Positions 35,598 to 43,723 of a stretch of 64,000 nucleotides of DNA are shown in pieces. Location of the stretch: contig NZ_JAAORA010000001.1 of assembly GCF_011601315.1 (NCBI RefSeq), positions 310,001 through 374,000 on the forward strand, in the 5' to 3' direction. Both the position numbers and the translations under genes were made by a program. Source of the stretch: Candidatus Chlorobium masyuteum (GTDB lineage: Bacteria; Bacteroidota; Chlorobiia; Chlorobiales; Chlorobiaceae). The notes beneath the pieces were generated by a model. That model made no database searches. It was not told where the DNA came from and worked only from the letters and a program-made list of their open reading frames with translations. Position 1 is the stretch's first letter. Each line of letters opens with the position of its first letter.

Positions 35598-36299
35598 ATG
35601 CTCAAGAAACTGGTGTTATTTGACATTGACGGAACGCTGCTATCGGTAGGCAGGATCAACCGGAGTGTGCTTGGTGATGCGCTTAAAGAGGTATACGGCA
35701 CTGAAGGAAGTACCGGTACACATAACTTTGCAGGCAAGATGGACAGTGTCATTATGTATGAAGTGCTGCAGAGTGCCGGACTGAGCGAAGATGATATTAC
35801 AGGGAAGTTTGAGCTGGCAAAGGCAACCTATATCGAGATGTTCAGGGATCTGGCCAAACCTGAAGATGTCACCCTGATGGAGGGTGTCCGGGAACTGCTC
35901 GATGAGCTTTCGGTCCGATCAGAACTGATGCTCGGTCTTCTGACAGGAAATTTTGAGGAATCGGGACGCCACAAACTGCGCCTCCCCTATATAGACCACT
36001 ATTTTCCGTTCGGAGCATTTGCCGATGACGCAAAGAGCCGTAACGCCCTGCCTCCGGTCGCTGTTGAAAAAGCATACCGGATTACAGGACGGAGGTTTTC
36101 AGATGATGATGTCATCATTATCGGCGATACGGAACATGACATTGCCTGCGCCAGAGCGCACAATGCGAAGTCAATTGCCGTAGCCACCGGAACCTATTCA
36201 GCAGGTGAACTGAAAAAACACAAACCGGATGTGGTACTGGAAAACTTATGCCAGACCGATCTTGTTATCAGTGAGATACTCCGAACAAAAATCAACTAA
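35598..36299 (+). CDS. HAD-superfamily hydrolase (phosphoglycolate phosphatase-like)
   Basis: A 233-residue HAD phosphatase. Motif [12 protein letters not shown] holds the nucleophile Asp near residue 8, motif II Thr is in [14 protein letters not shown], and motif IV is [18 protein letters not shown] helical cap sits between motifs I and II. The motifs match Gph/phosphoglycolate-type enzymes, but substrate is uncertain. The ATG at 35598 has AAGGG and AAGGAG upstream; the frame overlaps the end of smc if extended. It is 20 bp from smc and 10 bp from nusB, so it probably shares their transcript. Confidence 0.88.
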   Translation: MLKKLVLFDIDGTLLSVGRINRSVLGDALKEVYGTEGSTGTHNFAGKMDSVIMYEVLQSAGLSEDDITGKFELAKATYIEMFRDLAKPEDVTLMEGVRELLDELSVRSELMLGLLTGNFEESGRHKLRLPYIDHYFPFGAFADDAKSRNALPPVAVEKAYRITGRRFSDDDVIIIGDTEHDIACARAHNAKSIAVATGTYSAGELKKHKPDVVLENLCQTDLVISEILRTKIN

Positions 36300-36309
36300 T
36301 TGCTCTTTT

Positions 36310-36804
36310 ATGAAGACCTACCGTCGACAAATCCGTGAAAAGATTTTACAGGCACTCTATACCATAGAAATCAGAGAGACCGATATAGACTCTGCTGCCG
36401 GATGGCTTTTAACGCAGGAGATCCTTGATGATGCCAACGCCATGAAATTTTTCAATCTGCTCCTGAAAAGCATCAAGGAGAACCGCGAGGAGATTGACCG
36501 CTATATCGCCAAGCATACTTTTAACTGGGATATGAGCCGTATTGCTATCATCGACAAGAACATTCTCCGCATGGCTCTTGCTGAAATCCTCTACTGCGAG
36601 GATATTCCCCCCAAGGTTTCGATCAATGAAGCGATCGAAATCGCAAAAAAATTCACCAGCACCGACAAGAGCAGCAAGTTTGTCAACGGGATTCTTGACG
36701 CAATTTTCAATGAACTGAAAGCTGAAGGAAAAGTCCATAAAAACGGCCGCGGACTTATTGACCACTCAACTGCTAAAGTTCAGAAACCGGAGATTGAGGG
36801 GTGA
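36310..36804 (+). CDS. nusB: Transcription antitermination protein NusB
   Basis: A 164-residue all-helical protein. It opens [19 protein letters not shown], the NusB fold's first helix, and the C-terminal half has [20 protein letters not shown] and [29 protein letters not shown], the most conserved NusB segment. NusB pairs with S10 (NusE) and binds boxA RNA to allow antitermination in rRNA operons. The ATG at 36310 is chosen; an upstream start would overlap the HAD gene. The last 20 residues form a polar tail. Confidence 0.95.
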   Translation: MKTYRRQIREKILQALYTIEIRETDIDSAAGWLLTQEILDDANAMKFFNLLLKSIKENREEIDRYIAKHTFNWDMSRIAIIDKNILRMALAEILYCEDIPPKVSINEAIEIAKKFTSTDKSSKFVNGILDAIFNELKAEGKVHKNGRGLIDHSTAKVQKPEIEG

Positions 36805-36876
36805 CGGGAAAGAAGAAGGGGGACGTTCATGATTTACTGCACTTATGAAAGATTTTGTTTTTGAGAGTTGGCGCGT

Positions 36877-37512
36877 ATGACCCCGAAAGAAAAAATCGTC
36901 CTGCTGAAAGAGGTGCTTGGAAGCAGATACCCGAACCCGAAAAGCGAGCTCAACTTTGAGAACCCGTTTCAGTTGCTGATAGCAACCATTCTTGCCGCCC
37001 AGTCAACCGACCGGCAGGTCAACGTCATTACCCGTGAACTGTTCAGGGTAGCTCCGGATGCCAAATCGCTGAGCCGCATGGAGCTTGACGGGGTCAAAAA
37101 CCTCGTACGCTCCATCAACTATTACAACAACAAGGCAAAAAACATCCTTGAAGTCAGCAGGATTCTGGTCAACGAATACGAAGGCAGAGTTCCTGATAGA
37201 AGAGCTGCGCTTGAAAGCCTTCCCGGAGTAGGAAGAAAAACAGCCAATGTTGTGCTGAGTAATGCATTTCATCAGGCAGTCATGCCGGTCGATACCCATG
37301 TTCACCGCGTTTCAAACAGGATCGGACTGGTAAAGACCGGGAAAGTGGAGGAGACCGAAACTGAACTGATGAAAATCATCCCCGAAGCCTGGGTTATTGA
37401 CTTTCATCACTATCTGCTGCTGCACGGACGCTACACCTGCAAGGCAAAAAAACCCGAATGCCCAAGCTGCCCGCTCTCCTTTGTTTGCGATTATGCCCGG
37501 TTGCAGAGCTAA
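36877..37512 (+). CDS. nth: Endonuclease III
   Basis: A 211-residue DNA glycosylase/AP lyase. The helix-hairpin-helix LPGVGRKTANVV contains the catalytic Lys (GRKTAN), the catalytic Asp lies in VDTHVHRVSNRIGL, and the 4Fe-4S loop near the C-terminus is CKAKKPECPSCPLSFVC with the usual CX6CX2CX5C spacing. It removes oxidised pyrimidines in base-excision repair. ATG at 36877 is preferred; TTG nine bp upstream is an alternative. It ends in a repeat-rich gap against a convergent gene. Confidence 0.96.
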   Translation: MTPKEKIVLLKEVLGSRYPNPKSELNFENPFQLLIATILAAQSTDRQVNVITRELFRVAPDAKSLSRMELDGVKNLVRSINYYNNKAKNILEVSRILVNEYEGRVPDRRAALESLPGVGRKTANVVLSNAFHQAVMPVDTHVHRVSNRIGLVKTGKVEETETELMKIIPEAWVIDFHHYLLLHGRYTCKAKKPECPSCPLSFVCDYARLQS

Positions 37513-37668
37513 ATGATTTTGAATTGAAAATTCTTGATTCTGAATTGAAAAATCGAGGAAAGGACCAAAACGACTACAGGGACTGCAAGGACGAATAGCA
37601 GGGCAAACACACAGGTTTGCCCCTACAGTTCAATCCAAAATCCGGAATTCAAAATCAAGAATCTCTTC
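37513..37668. repeat. Composite A-B-A dispersed repeat between convergent genes
   Basis: Type-A words (GATTTTGAATTG, TTGATTCTGAATTG) at 37516-37548, a type-B block (GGACTGCAAGGACGAATAGC and the perfect hairpin GGGCAAAC ACACAG GTTTGCCC at 37601-37622), then inverted type-A words (CAATCCAAAATCC, AATTCAAAATCAAG) to 37667. The outer A blocks are roughly inverted relative to each other, so the whole unit is a long imperfect inverted repeat. It fills the gap between the 3' ends of nth and the next gene and could act as a bidirectional terminator. Confidence 0.7.
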
Positions 37669-38125
37669 AGTGCAGCTCTATCTTCCGGTCAACAGCGTAA
37701 ACCCACTCGCCTTCCGGGCGCTGCCGATTGCCTGCCCAGAGTTCAAGCGTTACACCTTTTGCCGGAAAGACCGGTGAGGTAAAGATCTCAACCTGATAGA
37801 AAAGTTCATCAAGCAGATCATCCCATACCTTGTCAAGATCCACCCCTTTCACCTTATAGTCTCCTCCCGGCTTGAGTGAGGTTGCATCCGGCTGAAAGTA
37901 GTCGCTGATATAAATATAACTGTCCGGCATCAGAAAACCACCGCTGAATGTGCCCCGTGGTCGTTTCTGGCCCGGAACTTCCACCCAGAACTCAAGCAGG
38001 GTATCGCCGGTCAGCTTGCCGTCACCGGAAAGCTTTTCGAAGAGCTGCTGAACGGTGTTCCGGATGAGCGCCTTGTTTTCACCGGAGAGCTCATGCATGG
38101 TAAAGTCAGGAGTGTGGTCACGCAT
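37667..38125 (-). CDS. Hypothetical protein, 152 aa
   Basis: No family is recognised. The protein is soluble and acidic, without signal peptide, membrane segment or cysteine. It has an amphipathic helix near residues 14-36 (NKALIRNTVQQLFEKLSGDG), a strand-rich middle (LLEFWVEVPG, GGFLMPDSYIYISDYF) and a C-terminal part with many aromatic and charged residues (TLELWAGNRQRPEGEWVYAV). Codon use matches neighbours, and the ATG start is clean, so it is likely a real gene. Its stop lies at the edge of a composite repeat. Confidence 0.7.
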   Translation of the reverse strand: MRDHTPDFTMHELSGENKALIRNTVQQLFEKLSGDGKLTGDTLLEFWVEVPGQKRPRGTFSGGFLMPDSYIYISDYFQPDATSLKPGGDYKVKGVDLDKVWDDLLDELFYQVEIFTSPVFPAKGVTLELWAGNRQRPEGEWVYAVDRKIELH

Positions 38126-38260
38126 TGTGGGAATCGGTAAAATGTTTCGGGAATAGCGAATTTATGTGTTCTTCCATCGCGGGTGGAGCTCACGAAAACA
38201 AAGAGTTCTCCCTTTTTATAGTATTAGCATACAGTAATATACAGCTCTTTAACGGCAGCA

Positions 38261-40165
38261 TCAACCCTTCGTCTGCAAGAGAATTTCATCGCCATTGAAA
38301 ACCGCAGGTCTCAAACCGCGAACTGAATTTGCGATATAGACCATATCAGCATCCCTCAGATCCTTGAGCGTGAGTACTTTTTCACCGGAACATGGTCGGG
38401 TAGTGAGAAAGTAGCTGCGAAAAATACCGTTCAAAATCCCTGATTGAATCGGAGGAGTAAAGAACTGCTTTCCTTTTCGGATAAAAATAGTGCTGATTGC
38501 TCCTTCAGTGACCTCTTTTCGCTCATTAAGAAAGAGTACTTCATCAAAGCCCTTTTTCCGGGCAAGAGCAAAATAGCCGTCATAGAGCTCTCTTTCCGTG
38601 GTTTTATGGTAGCGCAGAGGCTCTGAGGAGTCTGCGGGGTGTGCGGCAAGAGCGAGACGTACCGGCCCCGCCAGAGTATGCTGTGCAACCGGCTCATGAA
38701 CGGCGCTGAACACTCCTTCGGCGCATAGATTGAGCCGTACCTTGAAGCGGTTGCCGGATAGGGATAACTCCGCTTCAAGCCTGCCGAGCAATGTACGTGC
38801 CGATCTCCGGTCAAAAAGAAACCCGAGCGCACTTGCCGATGCTTCCATTCGATCAAGGTGCTCATCAAGCCAGAGATAGCGTCCGGCCCATAACAGGCTT
38901 TCAAACAGCAGCATATCCCTGTTCATGGAGGCCTGAAGAATTTTCGCCTTTAGCCTGCACTCGCGGTACTCCTCTTCCGGATCGGAATCCCAGACAATTC
39001 CGCTGCCGGAACCATATACGCCTTCTGTTCCGGAAAGTTCAAGCGTACGGATCGCCACATTAAAAAGCATATCCCGCTCCGGAGTGATATAACCGATCGT
39101 TCCGGTGTAGACTCCCCTTGGATCCGGCTCAAGGGATTGGATCACTTTCATCGCCTTGATTTTGGGCGCTCCGGTTATTGATCCTGAAGGGTAGAGTGCC
39201 CTGAAAAGCTCATACAACCCGACATCCTCTCGCTCTTCACCACGAATAGTTGAAACCATCTGATGAAGGGTCGGCCATGTTTCGGTCACAAAGAGTCCAC
39301 CGGTCTCAACCGAACCCGGCCGGCATATCCGTCCGAGATCGTTGCGCAGGAGATCAACAATCATGAGATTCTCCGCCCTGTTTTTCGGACAAAGTGCAAG
39401 CCGCTCTCTGAGGGTTTTGTCCTCCTCCCCGGAGCTGCCCCTCGGAGCGGTACCCTTCATCGGCATGGTTTCAATAACCGGGCCGCTCCGCCTGAAAAAC
39501 AGCTCGGGTGAAAAAGAGAGAGTGATGCGCTCCCGATAATTGAGCCATGCGGTATATGATGAGGGCTGCAAGGATCGCAAACGGGAAAAAAGCAGCGGAA
39601 CCTCCCCATCGAAAGAGAATCGATAACGTCCGGTAAAGTTCACCTGATAGAGATTTCCTGCGGCTATCTCCTCCCGGATATTGCGGATTGTGGTGGTATA
39701 CTGCTCCCCTGAAAGATTGAAGGTGAGATCAGAAAGGGCGGCAGCCTCACCCGGCCCGGCAGATTCAGAAAAGAGCTGCGCTACCTGTTCGGCAGATAGA
39801 CGACAGGGCTCCCGGTAGACACCGAACCAGGCCAATGGGGATGGGGGGAGGTTTGCTTCCCGGTCGGGAAAAATTGCCGGTTCAAACCCGTACCCAGCCT
39901 CATAACTCATCAAGCCTGCGACAAAAAAACCTTCATCAAGTTTTTTTTCGAGCCTTCTGAAAAAGGGTTTGATATCCGAAAGTGAGTTGAGTTCTACAAT
40001 CTCCAGCGGATCGTAAAAAAGCCGCGCCCCGCCCTCATCTCCATTACAGAAAGCGGATTCCAGCCAGATCGAACCATCCCTTGACAACAGAGCGGCAAGT
40101 TGCTCGAGAGTGGCAATCCCTTTGCCGTCAGAGCACAGCAATAGTGATTTTTTTTTGTAAAACAT
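38261..40165 (-). CDS. pabB: Aminodeoxychorismate synthase I fused to aminodeoxychorismate lyase (PabB-PabC)
   Basis: A 634-residue two-domain protein. Residues 1 to about 440 are PabB: LMSYEAGYGFEPAIFP, MKGTAPRGSSGEEDKTLRER, LMIVDLLRNDLGRIC and YPSGSITGAPKIKAMKVIQS are chorismate-enzyme motifs. The remaining 190 residues form a class IV PLP lyase (LLFESLLWAGRYLWLDEHLDR, then RYHKTTERELYDGYF with the PLP lysine, and EVTEGAISTIFI). Together they turn chorismate into para-aminobenzoate for folate, given ammonia from a PabA elsewhere. ATG at 40163-40165 is chosen; the gene overlaps the end of the phosphatase gene by 38 bp. Confidence 0.93.
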   Translation of the reverse strand: MFYKKKSLLLCSDGKGIATLEQLAALLSRDGSIWLESAFCNGDEGGARLFYDPLEIVELNSLSDIKPFFRRLEKKLDEGFFVAGLMSYEAGYGFEPAIFPDREANLPPSPLAWFGVYREPCRLSAEQVAQLFSESAGPGEAAALSDLTFNLSGEQYTTTIRNIREEIAAGNLYQVNFTGRYRFSFDGEVPLLFSRLRSLQPSSYTAWLNYRERITLSFSPELFFRRSGPVIETMPMKGTAPRGSSGEEDKTLRERLALCPKNRAENLMIVDLLRNDLGRICRPGSVETGGLFVTETWPTLHQMVSTIRGEEREDVGLYELFRALYPSGSITGAPKIKAMKVIQSLEPDPRGVYTGTIGYITPERDMLFNVAIRTLELSGTEGVYGSGSGIVWDSDPEEEYRECRLKAKILQASMNRDMLLFESLLWAGRYLWLDEHLDRMEASASALGFLFDRRSARTLLGRLEAELSLSGNRFKVRLNLCAEGVFSAVHEPVAQHTLAGPVRLALAAHPADSSEPLRYHKTTERELYDGYFALARKKGFDEVLFLNERKEVTEGAISTIFIRKGKQFFTPPIQSGILNGIFRSYFLTTRPCSGEKVLTLKDLRDADMVYIANSVRGLRPAVFNGDEILLQTKG

Positions 40166-41687
40166 TTTCCAGCCATGGTTTGAGCTGGTCGGCGGCCCAG
40201 ATTTCAATTTCGGGCTCAACACGGGTTTTCAGGTAGAGCGTAATCCCCTTGCCCTTCTCTTCTGCTTCAATCGACTCTACATTCTGGCGATGCCCCCGCT
40301 CAAGTCCATTGGCAAGACGGAGAATACCTGAAAGCACATCAACGGCACGCTTGTGTTTCGGCTTGAGCATACTGTAAGCCATGTTCTTTTCGGAAGGAGG
40401 GGATTTGCGATGGAAACGGGCAACATGGCCGATAATCTCGATTTCCGAAGGGGAAAACCCGCGCAACTCCCCGTTCATGATGATATACTGGCTGTGCTTG
40501 TGATGCGAAGAGATGGAGATAAAGGTCCCGATATTATGAAGCAGCGATGCGTACTCCAGAAGTTCACGGTATGGCGCCTCAAGCTGGTGCTGAGCGGCAA
40601 GCGTATCAAACAGTTGCAAAGAGAGTCCTGCCACCTGCTCGGCATGCCCCTGGTTCCAGTCACATCGGAAGCCGAGTTCATAAACGCTCTCCCTTCTGAT
40701 ATCCTGTCCCGGAATCATACCCTCATGAATTTCGCTCTCCAGGCGATGCCTGAGATAGTGCAGAACCATCCCCTCACGAAGAGCATAATCGGATATGACA
40801 ATCTCTTCAATATTGAACAGTCTGAAAATCATATCAACAAGAATCAGACCCGGCACAATCAGATCAACCCTCTTTTCATCAAGGCCGGTCATTTTTCGCC
40901 TTTTGACGGCGTTGAGCGGCAGCACTCTGTGGTAGAGTCCAAGAAACTCCTCCCTGGTAAAGGCGCTGTTGTTCAGTGATACTTCGCTCTCAAGACCGTT
41001 CACCGAGCGGATCATGCGGGCAATATTCTGGGCTGTTCCCGAGGATGCAATGGCTCTGGATACATTCAGTTCAGCCGCTCTGTTGACGGCAGAGACCATC
41101 TCTGCTGCAAAAAACTGTTCAAGCAGTTTGATATCGCCGGAATCAATCGGGTCTGAGAGAACAAACCGCTCACGCATTCTGGCAACGCCTATTTTACGGC
41201 TCTCAAGCAGCCGTACACCCTGCTGATCAGCAATGACAAATTCAACGGAACCGCCACCAATATCAAAGAGAAGATCCGGAGTTTCACCAATCTTCACGGC
41301 GTTACGTACCCCGTAATAGATAAATTCAGCCTCTTCCCTGCCGGAGATGACTTTAACCTTTATACCCGTTTCCTCCCTGATACGCCGGAGAAAATCACCC
41401 TGATTTTTAGCTTCCCGAATGGCACTGGTAGCAAAGGCAATAACGTTCTCGGATGCAACGCCATGATGAGTGGCCAGTACAAGAAACTTCCTGAGAGTAG
41501 CAATACCCGAAAGCATAGCCTCTTCATCGAGCATTTTCGTTGAGATACTGCCTTTTCCAATACAGAGCATATCCTTGACCCGGTCAATCTCAACAATTCC
41601 CTTCCCCTTGCTCTCTTCAACAATAATCATGTGGAAAGAGTTGGTGCCGAGATCAATAGCGGCTACCCTGATTTTTTCATTCGTCAT
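40128..41687 (-). CDS. Ppx/GppA-family exopolyphosphatase with HD-type C-terminus
   Basis: A 519-residue protein. The ASKHA-fold phosphatase occupies about 1-300: VAAIDLGTNSFHMIIVEE (phosphate 1 motif), FATSAIREAKN, VISGREEAEFIY and LLFDIGGGSVEFVIAD. The C-terminal 200 residues resemble the HD-like helical domain of E. coli Ppx (LLEYASLLHNIGTFIS and HHKHSQYIIMNG). It likely hydrolyses polyphosphate or pppGpp. ATG at 41685-41687 with AAGG 8 nt upstream is chosen over a longer form. The pabBC start overlaps its 3' end. Confidence 0.9.
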   Translation of the reverse strand: MTNEKIRVAAIDLGTNSFHMIIVEESKGKGIVEIDRVKDMLCIGKGSISTKMLDEEAMLSGIATLRKFLVLATHHGVASENVIAFATSAIREAKNQGDFLRRIREETGIKVKVISGREEAEFIYYGVRNAVKIGETPDLLFDIGGGSVEFVIADQQGVRLLESRKIGVARMRERFVLSDPIDSGDIKLLEQFFAAEMVSAVNRAAELNVSRAIASSGTAQNIARMIRSVNGLESEVSLNNSAFTREEFLGLYHRVLPLNAVKRRKMTGLDEKRVDLIVPGLILVDMIFRLFNIEEIVISDYALREGMVLHYLRHRLESEIHEGMIPGQDIRRESVYELGFRCDWNQGHAEQVAGLSLQLFDTLAAQHQLEAPYRELLEYASLLHNIGTFISISSHHKHSQYIIMNGELRGFSPSEIEIIGHVARFHRKSPPSEKNMAYSMLKPKHKRAVDVLSGILRLANGLERGHRQNVESIEAEEKGKGITLYLKTRVEPEIEIWAADQLKPWLENVLQKKITIAVL

Positions 41688-42057
41688 ACCGTTGGCCTTG
41701 TCACGATTTATTGAAGCGCTAACAAAATACAAGAATTAGAGCAATTTCGGAGTTGAAGAGTGGGAAAGTGGACACGGTTGACGAAGAAATGGTGGACAGA
41801 AGCGGACAACAGTGTACAACAATAAAAAGATTGCCAATTCAACGCGTATATGTTTATTCGTACTATTTCTCTTTGTCCCTGCTCTCCCTGAACTCCTTTT
41901 GGTCCTTCTCTTGTTGTTGAAAAACGGCAAAATAAAACTTCCGCAGGAGGTACTCGCTTTTGCGTTGAAAATGGTTTGAAGATTTCGGTGTATATTCCTG
42001 CCTGTGCCGGATAACGTCCAGTGTACCGGTTAATTATTACTATTTCAAGACTTTTAC
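41688..42057. other. 370-bp intergenic region between divergent ppx and kinase-like genes
   Basis: No gene is seen. It carries a composite repeat (type C at 41751-41820 and inverted type B at 41876-41935). Promoters of both divergent genes must lie here, but none stands out. Confidence 0.6.
41751..41935 (-). repeat. Composite B-C dispersed repeat (copy related to 55.8 kb)
   Basis: Read on the minus strand it runs: AAGGACCAAAAGGAGTTCAG, GGGAGAGCAGGGACAAAGAG, an unrelated middle, then GTCCGCTTCTGTCCACC, TTCTTCGTCAACCGTGTCC and CACTCTTCAAC. The same words occur in the same order near 55.74-55.90 kb. Confidence 0.65.
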
Positions 42058-42729
42058 ATGGCACCTGTTAACAAGGAAGAAATCGACCGGCTTGAACTTC
42101 GTTATGAAGTCGCACGCAAAGCTATTCACCTCTCCTCCCTCTCCATACCGGTGATCTACTATTTTATCACCAGGGAGCTTGCACTTCTTTTGCTTCTGCC
42201 GCTTTTTGCCGGCTTCTTTCTGGTCGATCTCCTGAAAAATTTTGTACCACCGGTATCGAAATGGTATCACAAAACGTTTGACTCCATGCTGAGAACGCAT
42301 GAGATCAAGGGAGAAAAAAACCATCTGAACGGGGCAACCTGCATTACCATGTCGGCACTGCTTCTGGTTCTTTTTTTTCCAAAAATCATAGCCATAGCCG
42401 CATTTTCAATGGTTGCCGTCTCCGATACCCTTGCGGCCATTATCGGAAAAGCTTTCGGAAAACACCGGTTCGGCCAGAAAAGCATTGAAGGAAGTATGGC
42501 TTTTTTTCTCTCTGCTCTTATGATCATGAAGCTCATTCCCGAGATCAATCCCGGTATCGGATTTGCCATGGCTTTAGTGGCAACGGTAACAGAGTCTTTT
42601 GTTCTGCGGATTGGCAGTTTCAGAATTGATGATAACCTTTCCATACCTCTTGTCAGCGCAACATTCGGAACGCTCTGCTATATGCTCTTTCTGCCGGGAA
42701 CGTTGGCATTTTTTTCCATCGGCCTTTAG
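42058..42729 (+). CDS. Polyprenol/phytol-kinase-like membrane protein
   Basis: A 223-residue integral membrane protein with six or seven hydrophobic segments. Conserved points are RKAIHLSSLSIPVIYYF at the N-terminus, HLNGATCITMSALL, and VSDTLAAIIGKAFGKHRFG with KSIEGSMAFF, the signature region of the CTP-dependent dolichol/phytol kinase family (SEC59/VTE5 type). In a phototroph such an enzyme could recycle phytol or phosphorylate a polyprenol, but the substrate is not shown. ATG at 42058-42060. It is followed 18 bp later by tsaC. Confidence 0.8.
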   Translation: MAPVNKEEIDRLELRYEVARKAIHLSSLSIPVIYYFITRELALLLLLPLFAGFFLVDLLKNFVPPVSKWYHKTFDSMLRTHEIKGEKNHLNGATCITMSALLLVLFFPKIIAIAAFSMVAVSDTLAAIIGKAFGKHRFGQKSIEGSMAFFLSALMIMKLIPEINPGIGFAMALVATVTESFVLRIGSFRIDDNLSIPLVSATFGTLCYMLFLPGTLAFFSIGL

Positions 42730-42747
42730 CTCTCATTGCAGAATACC

Positions 42748-43701
42748 ATGCAGACCATCCTCACTGACTCAACTGAAGAAGCCGCCCGCATTCTGAATTC
42801 GGGATGTGTAGTGGCCTTTCCGACGGAAACCGTTTACGGTCTTGGCGCCTGTATCTGCCATCCGGAAGCGATTGGAAAAATCTTTCAGGCCAAGGGCCGG
42901 CCGGGTGACAACCCCCTGATCGTGCATATATACAACCTCAAACAGCTTTATGATGTAGCCTCAGAGATCAATGAAAGCGCCGAAAAACTTATTGAACGTT
43001 TTTTTCCCGGTCCACTGACTCTCGTACTTAAAAAAAAGCAATCCGTCCCCGACATCGTCACAGCAGGTCTCGATACCGTAGGGGTGCGCTGCCCGGCTAA
43101 TCCGGTTGCAAGGGAGTTTCTTCGACTCGCCTGCGGCCCTGTAGCCGCTCCTTCAGCAAACATCTCCGGTCTCCCAAGTTCTACAAGCTGGCAGTCCGTT
43201 TTCAATGATCTTGACGGAAGGATTTCATGCATCCTGAAGGGAGAAGAGAGCCCCATCGGACTGGAATCGACCATTGTTGACTGTTCGGGACCCTCCCCTG
43301 TCCTGCTACGGGCCGGAGCTATAACGTTTGAAGCGTTGCAGAAGGTTGTTCCAGGCATCACTCTGAATACCGGAACCGGAAAAGAGAGCCGCCCAAAAAG
43401 CCCCGGATTGAAATATCTGCACTATGCGCCAAAAGCATCAATAGTACTTTGCACTCCGCTTGACCCGATAACTGCCGCACCGGATTCAGCCTATATAGGC
43501 ATAGCACCTCCACCCGAAGGAGTAAGGGTTGCCAGGCACTGCATCAGTCCGGAAGAGTATGGCAGGGAACTGTTCCGTTTTTTCCGGTTGTGTGATGCCG
43601 AAGGAATCAGGGTGATCTACTGTGAACTCCCTTCGCCGGAAGGCCTGGGCCGGGCAATCAGGGACCGGCTTACCAGAGCTGCCGGCAAGGAATCAGGGTA
43701 G
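42748..43701 (+). CDS. tsaC: L-threonylcarbamoyladenylate synthase (TsaC/Sua5)
   Basis: A 317-residue Sua5-type protein. The YrdC-fold domain (about 1-205) has VVAFPTETVYGLGA, KGRPGDNPLIVHI, GVRCPANPVAREFL and APSANISGLPSST, which bind L-threonine, ATP and bicarbonate. A linker with KSPGLKYLHYAPKA leads into the smaller Sua5 domain. The enzyme makes threonylcarbamoyl-AMP for the t6A modification at position 37 of tRNAs. The ATG at 42748 is chosen over TTG 12 bp upstream. Confidence 0.94.
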   Translation: MQTILTDSTEEAARILNSGCVVAFPTETVYGLGACICHPEAIGKIFQAKGRPGDNPLIVHIYNLKQLYDVASEINESAEKLIERFFPGPLTLVLKKKQSVPDIVTAGLDTVGVRCPANPVAREFLRLACGPVAAPSANISGLPSSTSWQSVFNDLDGRISCILKGEESPIGLESTIVDCSGPSPVLLRAGAITFEALQKVVPGITLNTGTGKESRPKSPGLKYLHYAPKASIVLCTPLDPITAAPDSAYIGIAPPPEGVRVARHCISPEEYGRELFRFFRLCDAEGIRVIYCELPSPEGLGRAIRDRLTRAAGKESG

Positions 43702-43723
43702 GAAAAAGTAAGAGTGCCTCCGC

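Noticed and set aside
37550-37640. CRISPR-like array from recurring short words
   Set aside because: The words differ in spacing and orientation, there are no equal-length spacers, and no cas gene is near.
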